In this document: positions 40,925 through 48,545 of the stretch, piece by piece
How positions within the stretch are numbered: the first letter of the stretch is position 1
How the letters are laid out: each line of letters begins with the position of its first letter
Assembly: GCA_034422835.1 (NCBI GenBank)
Contig: DAOUJJ010000009.1
Location: 1 to 64,000, forward strand
Reading direction: 5' to 3'
Length of the DNA stretch: 64,000 bases
Source of the DNA: VXMO01 sp034422835
GTDB taxonomy: Bacteria; Chloroflexota; Dehalococcoidia; UBA6926
Made by a program: the position numbers and the translations under genes
Notes under the pieces: model-generated
The model's input: only the letters and a program-made list of their open reading frames with translations
Databases searched by the model: none
Told to the model about the DNA's origin: nothing

Positions 40925-41509
40925 CTATAGCCCGACAGGCCGCCTTTCAGGCCGTGCCGCCTCCCGCTCGATGATCTCCCAGGTTTCTTTGACAGCTTCG
41001 TCCAGGCGGCCGTCCTCGTTCACGACGACGTAGTCGAACTCATCTCGCCGCTCAATCTCACTGCGCGCCTCTTGCAGCCGCCGTTCCATTGTCTCCTGGT
41101 CCATGCCGCCGCGAGCCCACATCCGGCGCTCAAGCGTGGCGAAATCGGGAACGGTGATGAAGAGCAGCAACGCCTGTGGAATCAGGGCCTTGATGGAGGC
41201 TGCGCCCTGTACATCGGTCTTGACCAGGGCTATCGGCGTTCTGTCCAGCGCGGCGCGGACGGATTCACGCGGAACACCGTATCGATAGCCGTACACGGTC
41301 GCGGATTCCAGCAGCTGACCGGACTTTTCCAGTTCAGCGAAAGCGTCCGGCGTCAGGAAGTGGTAGTGAACGGCGTCAACCTCTCCCGGGCGCGGCGGGC
41401 GCGTTGTTGCGGTGATCGCAGGCGAAATGCGGTCGTCGTGCTCGCTCAGGATGCGGTCCGCGACGGCGTCCTTGCCGGATGCGGACGGGCCCGACCGGAC
41501 GACGATCAT
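40925..41509 (-). CDS. gmk: Guanylate kinase
   Basis: A 194-residue nucleotide kinase converting GMP to GDP. The P-loop is GPSASGKD, and the GMP-binding region has TTRPPRPGEVDAVHYHF. The length is normal. It follows remA on the same strand, a gene pair conserved in many Gram-positives and Chloroflexota. A short dispersed repeat (41541-41565) lies in the 68-bp gap before its start. Confidence 0.95.
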   Translation of the reverse strand: MIVVRSGPSASGKDAVADRILSEHDDRISPAITATTRPPRPGEVDAVHYHFLTPDAFAELEKSGQLLESATVYGYRYGVPRESVRAALDRTPIALVKTDVQGAASIKALIPQALLLFITVPDFATLERRMWARGGMDQETMERRLQEARSEIERRDEFDYVVVNEDGRLDEAVKETWEIIEREAARPERRPVGL

Positions 41510-41540
41510 CTGGCTGTCACAAGCGTGCCGGAGGCTTTAG

Positions 41541-41565
41541 ATTCTTCGCTGCGCTCAGAATGACA
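41541..41565. repeat. Short dispersed palindromic repeat (ATTCTTCGCT...AGAATGACA type)
   Basis: ATTCT...AGAAT flank a GC-rich core and are followed by GACAT. This resembles a REP-type repeat common in many bacterial genomes. Only one copy is present in the window, so the call rests on recognition. Confidence 0.45.
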
Positions 41566-41577
41566 TAAGCTCCGCGC

Positions 41578-41898
41578 TTAGTCCTCGTATTCGCCGTCTG
41601 CCCGGTTTCCCTTGGTGGCGGAGACGCGGCCGGCGACGGTCTCCGGGTTGATGGGGGCGAGGACGACGTGGCCACTGTCCGTGATGAGCACGGCCTTGGT
41701 GCGCCGCCCGTTGGTCATGTCAATGACGGCGTTGCGGCTGCGGGATTCCTGGATGAGGCGGCGAGTGGGCGCCGAGCCCGGTGAAACTATGGCGATGACA
41801 CGGTTCATGATGACGTGATTGCCAAAGCCGATATGAAGTACCTCAGGACCTAGCACAGCCTCCCCCATTCCCTCGTCGTGGGGAGGCCCCGACATCAC
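41578..41898 (-). CDS. remA: RemA/DUF370 family DNA-binding regulator
   Basis: 106 residues. The RemA (DUF370) core has VLHIGFGNHVIMNRVIAIV and SPGSAPTRRLIQ. In Bacillus RemA is a ring-forming DNA-binding activator of biofilm matrix genes; elsewhere its role is unknown. The adjacency to gmk is conserved. The true start may be Met 11 (41868), since the first residues overlap aroA by 4 nt and are poorly conserved. Confidence 0.88.
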   Translation of the reverse strand: MMSGPPHDEGMGEAVLGPEVLHIGFGNHVIMNRVIAIVSPGSAPTRRLIQESRSRNAVIDMTNGRRTKAVLITDSGHVVLAPINPETVAGRVSATKGNRADGEYED

Positions 41899-43199
41899 GT
41901 TACATCAGCACCCAACTGTTCAAAGAACGCCGGGTATGAAACGTGAACCGCGTCCGCCCCGTGGATAACCGTTTCGCCCCGGGCCGCCATGGCTGCAATA
42001 GCCAGAGTCATTACGATGCGGTGATCCCCGTGGCTGCGAACGACCGCCCCCGCCGGTCGTTGACCGCCGTAGATTACCATTCCGTCCGGCATTTCCTCAA
42101 CCCGCACGCCCATCTTTCCGAGCTCTCCGGACGTGGTGGCGATGCGGTCTGTCTCCTTGACACGGAGTTCGGCTGCGTCGCGAAATCGGCTGACGCCGTT
42201 GGCGTGCATGGCGGCGACGGTTAGGACGGGGAGTTCATCGATCAGGCGCGGGATTATCGCTCCGCCCACCTCAACAGGCCGCAGGTCACTGGATTCGACA
42301 GTGATATCAGCGATAGGTTCGCCGCCAACCTCCTTCTCATTGGAGATGGTCATGTTCGCGCCCATCTCCCGCAGGACATCGAGGATGCCGGTGCGGGTGG
42401 GGTTGATGCCGACGGCGCGGATGGTGATCCGGGCATTCGGATGAACGAGGCCCGCGACGAGCCACGGCGCGGCGGAACTGATGTCGCCGGGCACGATGAC
42501 GTCCGTGGCCGTCATTTCAGATTGTTCGATTTCGATCGTGCTGCCCTCGCTTCGTATACGCGCGCCCATGGCGGACACCATGCGCTCCGTGTGGTCACGG
42601 GAGGGAGCCGGTTCGATAACAGTTGTCTTGCCCGACGCGGAGAGGCCGGCGATGAGCAGACATGACTTTAGCTGGGCGCTGGCGACGGGCATTTCATACG
42701 TGAAGCCTGTGAGGTCTGAGCCACGCACGGTGAATGGCGCGAGCGCTCCGTCGTTCCGGCCCCAGATCTGTGCTCCCATGGCCCTCAACGGTTCCACGAC
42801 GCGTGCCATTGGGCGTCGGCGAAGCGAACTGTCGCCAGTCATGACGGCAGTTAGCGGGGCGGCGGCGAGCAATCCGACCATGAGCCGCATCGTCGTGCCG
42901 CTGTTGCGGGCGTTGAGGATGCGGTCAGGCTCCGTGAGGCCCTGCACGCCGTTGGAGCGGACGCGGAAGGTGGACGAGTGCCCGTCCGGCGAGCGTTCAA
43001 GCTCTGTGACGCGGACGCCAAGCGCGCGGACAATTGCCAAGGACGCCAGGGTGTCCGCGCCGCGCGGGAATCGCGTGACGGTGGCCTCACCCGTGGCGGC
43101 GGCGTTCAGGATGAGCGAGCGGTGGCCGATGGACTTGTCGCCGGGCGACTGGATATCGAGTTCGAGACGCGGCGGGGCGGTGAGCCGAACGGTGTCCAT
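41895..43199 (-). CDS. aroA: 3-phosphoshikimate 1-carboxyvinyltransferase (EPSP synthase)
   Basis: A 434-residue shikimate-pathway enzyme joining phosphoenolpyruvate to shikimate-3-phosphate. Motifs: GDKSIGHRSLIL (about 20-31), LNARNSGTTMRLM (about 92-104), RVKETDRIA and DHRIVMTLAIAA near the end. The length is normal. It lies 15 nt after tyrA, so the two form an aromatic amino acid operon with M50 upstream and remA/gmk downstream. Confidence 0.96.
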   Translation of the reverse strand: MDTVRLTAPPRLELDIQSPGDKSIGHRSLILNAAATGEATVTRFPRGADTLASLAIVRALGVRVTELERSPDGHSSTFRVRSNGVQGLTEPDRILNARNSGTTMRLMVGLLAAAPLTAVMTGDSSLRRRPMARVVEPLRAMGAQIWGRNDGALAPFTVRGSDLTGFTYEMPVASAQLKSCLLIAGLSASGKTTVIEPAPSRDHTERMVSAMGARIRSEGSTIEIEQSEMTATDVIVPGDISSAAPWLVAGLVHPNARITIRAVGINPTRTGILDVLREMGANMTISNEKEVGGEPIADITVESSDLRPVEVGGAIIPRLIDELPVLTVAAMHANGVSRFRDAAELRVKETDRIATTSGELGKMGVRVEEMPDGMVIYGGQRPAGAVVRSHGDHRIVMTLAIAAMAARGETVIHGADAVHVSYPAFFEQLGADVT

Positions 43200-43214
43200 G
43201 GCCGTATGCCTCTC

Positions 43215-44204
43215 CTAGCGACGGCCACGGCGGAATCGGCCGGCAATGCGGGCGAGTCGTTCGCCGCCGAACACGCCGATGGCGCTCTCACTCGCGGTCG
43301 GCACCTCATCGTAGAGTCGATCCTGCTCCGTCTCGCCAACTCGGCCCCGCAACCATGCGTCGCGGGCGTTGTACGCCTCCTGTAGAGCCTCTTGCAAGGC
43401 GTCGCCGCCCTCGTCCACAAGCTTGCGCATCTCCTGGAGCTGTTCGACGTACGTGTCGATCCAATGGAGGATGAAGTCCTTGTTGGTGGCGAAGATTGAG
43501 TGGTGCATGTCAACCGAGCCGGACGCGAGTCGTGAGACATCACGGAAGCTGCCCGCAGCCATGCGCGCCATCTCGCGCCAACTTGGCGAGGAGACAGCGG
43601 TTCGCATGAGGTTGATGGACAGCGCGATGGGCAGGTGGCTGATGGCGGCGACGAGGCTGTCATGCTCAACGGAGTCGGCGAAATACGGCTCCCCGCCGAG
43701 CGTCTTGATGAGGTTGACCGTGGTGTCGATGGACTTGGGCTGCGTGCGTGGGAGCGGGATGACCGCCCACGTCGCGCCCTGGAACATGCCGGACTGCGCC
43801 CCCTCGATTCCGGGTGTCTCGACGCCCGCCATGGGGTGGCCGCCGACGAAATCGACGCTCCGCGGCAGGATTTCCTCCGCCCACTGGAGCACAGTCATCT
43901 TGGTGGACGCCGTGTCCGTGACGATCGCGCCGTCGGAGAGGTTGGGGCTGATGACGGTGAATACCTCGCGGACGGCGGTGACGGGGACGGCGACGATGAC
44001 GATCGACGCGTCCTCAACGGCGCCGGGGAGCGTGTAGGCGACCTCATCCACCGCGCCGCGCCTGCGCGCCAGGCCGGCAGTCTCCGGGTCCTTGTCGTGG
44101 CCGATGATGTCCACGCCCTTGAACGAGCCGCGCATGTCCATGCCGATGGACGCGCCGATCTGGCCAAGCCCGATGATGGCTATACGATGCCGTTCCGCTG
44201 CCAT
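43215..44204 (-). CDS. tyrA: Prephenate dehydrogenase
   Basis: A 329-residue enzyme converting prephenate to 4-hydroxyphenylpyruvate for tyrosine. The NAD-binding fold starts IIGLGQIGASIGMDM; GGHPMAGVETPG and SHLPIALS are the catalytic-domain signatures. There is no ACT domain, so no allosteric tyrosine control is visible. ATG with GGAGGATCG upstream. Confidence 0.94.
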   Translation of the reverse strand: MAAERHRIAIIGLGQIGASIGMDMRGSFKGVDIIGHDKDPETAGLARRRGAVDEVAYTLPGAVEDASIVIVAVPVTAVREVFTVISPNLSDGAIVTDTASTKMTVLQWAEEILPRSVDFVGGHPMAGVETPGIEGAQSGMFQGATWAVIPLPRTQPKSIDTTVNLIKTLGGEPYFADSVEHDSLVAAISHLPIALSINLMRTAVSSPSWREMARMAAGSFRDVSRLASGSVDMHHSIFATNKDFILHWIDTYVEQLQEMRKLVDEGGDALQEALQEAYNARDAWLRGRVGETEQDRLYDEVPTASESAIGVFGGERLARIAGRFRRGRR

Positions 44205-44230
44205 GATCGATCCTCCTGTAATTCGCGACC

Positions 44231-44944
44231 CTAAAGCAGATCCTGTCCGATTAACGCTCGCCCAATGAATTGCACGGGCGGGATGAGGATGCTGCGCAGG
44301 ATCCCCACATTCAGGATAAGGTCAATGCCAATTATTCCAAAGAGGACAGTGGGGGCGTAGGGCTGGAACCTGAGCAGCAGTCGCGCGATTTCCCGGGGCG
44401 CGATGCCGAAAGCGACCTGTGAACCATCGAGCGGCGCAAGCGGAATCAGGTTGAAGATGCCCAGAATGAGGTTATAGAAGACGATGTAGGTGAGCGCCGT
44501 ACCGAGCCACGCGCCAATGGAGAGATCGGGATTGGACAGGATGATGCCGGTGGCGGGGTCCACGCTGTAGAGCCGCATGAGGATGCCGAAGACGGCGGCG
44601 GTGATGAAATTGGATGCGGGCCCCGCGAAGCTCACGTATGCAACCGAACGTCGGCCTCCGCGCAGCATGGCGGAATTGACGGGCACCGGCCTCCCCCATC
44701 CGAAACCGACGACGAGAAACACGAACGTTCCTGCCGGATCAAGGTGCTTGAGCGGATTGAGCGTGACACGTCCCATCTCCCGCGCCGTCTGGTCTCCGAG
44801 CCGGCTTGCTACCCACGCATGGCCGAATTCATGGACGCTGAGGGCGATGAGCAGTCCCGCCCCAAGCGCGGTCATGATGAACGGCGCGACGCGGAGGGCG
44901 GCGCCGGGGTCCTGCCGGATGAGATCAATGAGAAAGAAAAGCAT
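44231..44944 (-). CDS. Site-2 protease-like M50 zinc membrane protease
   Basis: 237 residues with about five to six membrane helices. The zinc motif is HEFGH (about residues 43-47) and the second metal region is NLIPLAPLDGSQ. This is the compact YwhC/FtsH-independent M50 type (SREBP-type protease), which cleaves substrates within the membrane; its target is unknown. A TATACT (- strand 44960-44965) is a possible -10 about 15 nt upstream. Confidence 0.92.
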   Translation of the reverse strand: MLFFLIDLIRQDPGAALRVAPFIMTALGAGLLIALSVHEFGHAWVASRLGDQTAREMGRVTLNPLKHLDPAGTFVFLVVGFGWGRPVPVNSAMLRGGRRSVAYVSFAGPASNFITAAVFGILMRLYSVDPATGIILSNPDLSIGAWLGTALTYIVFYNLILGIFNLIPLAPLDGSQVAFGIAPREIARLLLRFQPYAPTVLFGIIGIDLILNVGILRSILIPPVQFIGRALIGQDLL

Positions 44945-44995
44945 AGCGGCTTGGGGTTAAGTATAGGGAAGAGAGGGAGGAGTACGGGTAGTTGG

Positions 44996-45430
44996 TTATG
45001 GCTTGGTCGCGATCCAGGGGTTGATGATTTCGACGCCGACGCCTTCAAAATGCCTAACGTCCCTGGTGGCGACTGCGGCTTGCCGAGAGAGGGCGATGGC
45101 AGCAATCAGGGAATCCTTGAGCGGAACGGGCCTTCCGGCGCGCTGGCGTCGCGCAGCCAAGGAAGCATGCTCACGCGCGGCTTCCCTGTCAAAGACAAGG
45201 ACGCGATCATGAAAATACTGCTCAATCATTCCTTGAACAGCCGCGGCAGTCTGTTCCCTCCTCCGCCCTGCCGGCATGATGGCCACCCCAAACCACAGCT
45301 CGGCCTCCGTGATGGTGGTCATATACAGATCGTCTTGCATTTGGGAGTTTGCCCATTCCACAACAAGCTGCTCGCGGACAGGCTTCATTAATTCGGAGAT
45401 GACATTTGTGTCGAGGATAATCACCGACAC
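44996..45430 (-). CDS. vapC: PIN-domain toxin, VapC/FitB type
   Basis: A 144-residue predicted ribonuclease. The conserved acidic residues are in ILDTNVISELMKP (Asp 7), the central Glu in EAELWFG, and the C-terminal KDSLIAA and TRDVRHFE. It follows its probable antitoxin after 4 nt. Confidence 0.92.
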   Translation of the reverse strand: MSVIILDTNVISELMKPVREQLVVEWANSQMQDDLYMTTITEAELWFGVAIMPAGRRREQTAAAVQGMIEQYFHDRVLVFDREAAREHASLAARRQRAGRPVPLKDSLIAAIALSRQAAVATRDVRHFEGVGVEIINPWIATKP

Positions 45431-45434
45431 GAAC

Positions 45435-45836
45435 TCATCCGAGTTTTGGCGGGTTACCTATAGGTTCGTCAGGTGGAAGTTCAAGTTCGACGCCGCCCAG
45501 CGGTTCAAAGAGTTTCCTGATTCCCTCTACGAGCTCTTTCCCCGTCTTTGGTGGCTCCTCTAGCGCCGTGGTCAGGATAACCTCCGCCTCCTCTTCGACT
45601 GTGCGCCCGTTACGGGCAGCACGTGCGCGCAGACGATGCTCAACGTCGTTGTTCAAGTTCCGCATGTGTTCTACTAACGCGTCATCGGCCCTCTCCAATT
45701 CACGGATGAACCGTTTTGCGCTTGCTCGCACCAAGTAGGAAATGGTCATATCCGACTCCTCGGCAAAGACCCGAAGGCGCTCGTGTTCGTCAGGAGTCAG
45801 CCGTATGTGGATATTCTTCCCCTTTGTCGCCATCAT
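45435..45836 (-). CDS. Antitoxin with two ribbon-helix-helix-like regions
   Basis: 133 residues. Residues about 7-45 (NIHIRLTPDEHERLRVFAEE...) look like one ribbon-helix-helix domain. Residues about 63-95 (LNNDVEHRLRARAARNGR then TVEEEAEVILTTAL) look like the FitA-type ribbon-helix-helix with its toxin-wrapping tail. Two DNA-binding folds in one antitoxin are unusual. A strong GGAGG precedes the two adjacent ATGs. It is expected to neutralise the PIN toxin encoded next. Confidence 0.82.
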   Translation of the reverse strand: MMATKGKNIHIRLTPDEHERLRVFAEESDMTISYLVRASAKRFIRELERADDALVEHMRNLNNDVEHRLRARAARNGRTVEEEAEVILTTALEEPPKTGKELVEGIRKLFEPLGGVELELPPDEPIGNPPKLG

Positions 45837-45982
45837 CCCTCCTATGACGTAAACGATAGGATGCGTGCCTCCGTTATTTTACTGAATTGCCACGCCATCT
45901 CATTATGGCACTCAACTGAACGATTGTGGCTATTGTCGCCATTACGCACAGCGGACGTCTATAAGGTGGCTATCGTGAAACC

Positions 45983-46012
45983 TTGACACTCGCGCGGCGT
46001 CGCGTCCACACT
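45983..46012 (+). promoter_or_regulatory. Candidate promoter for the enoyl-CoA hydratase gene
   Basis: Perfect TTGACA (45983-45988), an 18-nt spacer and a weak -10 CACACT (46007-46012). The gap 45837-46100 holds no gene I can support. Confidence 0.4.
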
Positions 46013-46100
46013 CGCGTTGTCGTCGCAGGCGTTTGCAAGCCGGTGACGATGAAGATGCGGCATTGCGGCCGTACAAAGGGAATCCGGGGAGGGAAAGACG

Positions 46101-46991
46101 ATGGCCGATTACGAGAACATCATCTATGAGACAAAGGACGCCGCCGAGGGCAAGGTCGCGTATATCACGCTGAACAGGCCCGAGCGCCTGAACGCGTTGA
46201 GCCGCCCGCTGCTCGCCGAGCTTGAGCAGGCTCTCGATGAGGGCGCGACGGACGACGACGTTCGCTGCATCGTCATCAAGGGCGCGGGACGCGGCTTCTC
46301 CGCGGGCTATGACATGAACGTTCAGACGACGGGTAGGGGCGGTCCGCGCCCGGCGCTGGATTCCGTCCTGGAGGATGGCCCGGCCAACATGTATCGCCGC
46401 GCCATCTGGAACAACCCCAAGCCGATCATCGCGCAGGTGCATTCGTTCACGTTGGCGGGCGGCGGACAGCTCGCCTGCCACTGCGACATCACCATCGCGG
46501 CGGACAACGCACTGTTCGGGTATCCGCCCGTCCGCTACGCCAGCATGATGATGCCGATGGTGTGGCCGGAGCTGGTTGGCATGAAGAAGGCCAAGCTCAT
46601 GGCGTTCACGGGCTCCATGATCACGGCGGATGACGCGCTGCGGCACGGGCTGGTCAGCGACGTTGTCCCGACGGACGAGCTGGATGAGCGCGTGTGGCAG
46701 TTGGCGAACACGATCGCCAAGCTGCCGCCGGCGTCCACGAAGCTGAACAAGAAGGCTATCAACTACTACTACGACCGGCAGGGCCTGTTCGAGGCGATGG
46801 AGTTCGCGTCGATGTACACGTCCATCTCCTACGCGTCGTCGCCGGAGGACCTGCCGCGCGGTCTGCAGGACGTGAACCGCGTGACAGCCGAGCACGGGAT
46901 GCGCGCCGGCTTCCAGTACATGAATGACCGGTTCGTCGAAGAGGACAAGGTCGCGCAGGAGCAGATGGCGAGGCCGAGCCGCGCGCCGTAA
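46101..46991 (+). CDS. Enoyl-CoA hydratase/isomerase family protein
   Basis: A 296-residue crotonase-fold protein. The CoA-binding and oxyanion-hole segments are TLNRPERLNAL, GRGFSAGYDM and LAGGGQLAC. The two glutamates of classical enoyl-CoA hydratase are not clearly conserved in the YPPVRYASMMMPM region, so another crotonase-type reaction is possible. ATG after GGGGAGGGAAAG. Confidence 0.9.
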   Translation: MADYENIIYETKDAAEGKVAYITLNRPERLNALSRPLLAELEQALDEGATDDDVRCIVIKGAGRGFSAGYDMNVQTTGRGGPRPALDSVLEDGPANMYRRAIWNNPKPIIAQVHSFTLAGGGQLACHCDITIAADNALFGYPPVRYASMMMPMVWPELVGMKKAKLMAFTGSMITADDALRHGLVSDVVPTDELDERVWQLANTIAKLPPASTKLNKKAINYYYDRQGLFEAMEFASMYTSISYASSPEDLPRGLQDVNRVTAEHGMRAGFQYMNDRFVEEDKVAQEQMARPSRAP

Positions 46992-47110
46992 GGGTTTTTC
47001 GACTGCTGCCGAATTGAGTTGATTGTGGGTCTGCCGCACGGCGACGGCTTGGGTGTCTATGTAGTTGCCGTGCGGCAGACTTGTGTATAGGCAACGTGGG
47101 CTTTGAGTAT

Positions 47111-48025
47111 ATGAGTGCGACTGTAGACGACGTACCTCCGGTAAGAGGTCTCATTGATCCGATTCTCCAGGTGCTTCGGAATCAGGGCGGTAGTGCCTCG
47201 AACACTGAGATAGAGTCCGGCATACGGGAGATTCTTAATCTCCCTGACGACATACTCGATGTCACAATTAGGAACGGCAGACCGCGCTTGCGTGTTCGAC
47301 TTAGCATGGCAAGGTCTCAGCTTAAGGAAAGTGGCTATATCAATAACCACACTCAGGGAGTTTGGTCACTAACTCGCCTTGGTAGTGAAGTAGGAACTGT
47401 AGACCAGCAGCAAGTGACCAAAGTTGTGGAAGCCTACCGCGAGGCGCGCCACGAAAACCCGCAGCCATCCGAGGAAATACTGAATCCACAGGGAGACGAC
47501 GACTCTGATGACGGAGACTCTGAATGGGGTCTACGGGTACGGAAGATTTTGGGATCGATGCCGCCTGACGACTTTGAGAAATTCTGCGGAATTGTGCTCC
47601 GGAATTCAGGCTTCGCCAAAGTGGATGTCACGGGAAAGAGTGGTGATGGTGGGATCGATGGTAACGGCATCGTTCAGATTAACTCGCTAATCTCTTTTCC
47701 GATCCTTTTTCAGTGTAAACGGTATGTAGGAAGTGTCGGCTCAAGCGCAATTAGAGATTTTAGGGGCGCAATGCAAGGCAGGGCTGATAGAGGCGTCATT
47801 ATGACGACGGGTACTTTTTCGCCTGATGCCAAGAAAGAAGCCAGCCGGGACGGTGCGCCGCCCATTGACCTTGTTGACGGCGATGGGCTCATTGCTCTAC
47901 TTGCGTCTCTGGGCCTCGGTTTGAAAAAAGTCACTCGGACTGAGGTTGACGTTGATTGGTGGAAATCCAACTTCGTTGTCACGATTTCTGACGATGATGG
48001 GATAGGGACGGTCAATGAGCAGTGA
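47111..48025 (+). CDS. Mrr-type restriction endonuclease
   Basis: About 304 residues from ATG 47111. The N-terminal winged-helix Mrr_N domain (about 10-100) is followed by an acidic linker. The catalytic Mrr_cat PD-(D/E)xK domain has GDGGIDG (Asp 183) and QCK (Gln 201, Lys 203). Mrr enzymes act on methylated or otherwise foreign DNA. It is AT-richer than its neighbours and stands alone between catabolic genes. The TTG start at 47081 is a less likely alternative. Confidence 0.9.
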   Translation: MSATVDDVPPVRGLIDPILQVLRNQGGSASNTEIESGIREILNLPDDILDVTIRNGRPRLRVRLSMARSQLKESGYINNHTQGVWSLTRLGSEVGTVDQQQVTKVVEAYREARHENPQPSEEILNPQGDDDSDDGDSEWGLRVRKILGSMPPDDFEKFCGIVLRNSGFAKVDVTGKSGDGGIDGNGIVQINSLISFPILFQCKRYVGSVGSSAIRDFRGAMQGRADRGVIMTTGTFSPDAKKEASRDGAPPIDLVDGDGLIALLASLGLGLKKVTRTEVDVDWWKSNFVVTISDDDGIGTVNEQ

Positions 48026-48069
48026 GACCGCAAATTGGATGGAAGCGCGGTGATGATAGAAGCCCTGAT

Positions 48070-48093
48070 GGATTCCGGCTTTCGCCGGAATGA
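48070..48093. repeat. REP-like palindrome (ATTCCGGC-4-GCCGGAAT)
   Basis: A perfect 8-bp inverted repeat (48072-48079, 48084-48091) with TTTC loop and flanking G and GAGG. It belongs to the widespread ATTCC(C/G)GC...GGAAT type related to Neisseria dRS3 elements, whose antisense translation reads HSGESRNP. Only one copy lies in the window. Confidence 0.65.
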
Positions 48094-48177
48094 GGGAAGA
48101 GGAACGCTCCGCGAACCACCCAGCAGGTGGCTACAATAGGTTGAGGGAGAGACGCGCCCATTGAAGGGACGAGGTTT

Positions 48178-48534
48178 GTGAGTACGTTTGCATGGCCAAT
48201 CCGATTGGCGAGCCTGAACGGTGAGCGCTCGCTGGATATTGACGCCATTGTGGACACCGGGGCGTTTATGACAACGCTGCCTGAATCACTGTTGCGCCAA
48301 GTCGGTGTTGAGCCGGTTGGCAAGAGGCAGTTCGTGATTGCCGATGGCAGCAGGATCGAACGGGATTGGGGCTACGCGATCTTGACGATACGGGACCAGA
48401 GCCAGATAACGTATGTTGCGTTTGGCGCTGATGACGGCCCATACCTTCTTGGCGCGCTTACGCTTGAGGAGTTTGGGCTGGCCGTCGATCCGCAAGAGGA
48501 GAACCTCATCCCGCGCGAACTCATCATGTACTGA
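48178..48534 (+). CDS. Small retropepsin-like aspartyl protease
   Basis: 118 residues from GTG 48178. The active-site DTGA (Asp 26) and the later LLGALTLEEFGL flap/end region match the bacterial retropepsin-like family (gag-polyprotein-protease-type), which would act as a dimer. Its cellular substrate is unknown. It ends 11 nt before the double CoA-transferase. Confidence 0.85.
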   Translation: MSTFAWPIRLASLNGERSLDIDAIVDTGAFMTTLPESLLRQVGVEPVGKRQFVIADGSRIERDWGYAILTIRDQSQITYVAFGADDGPYLLGALTLEEFGLAVDPQEENLIPRELIMY

Positions 48535-48545
48535 TTGGAGAGAGA

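Noticed and set aside
48012..48323. 103-codon - strand ORF in the gap before the retropepsin-like gene
   Set aside because: Its HSGESRNP stretch is the shadow translation of a dispersed palindrome, and it overlaps the retropepsin gene antisense.
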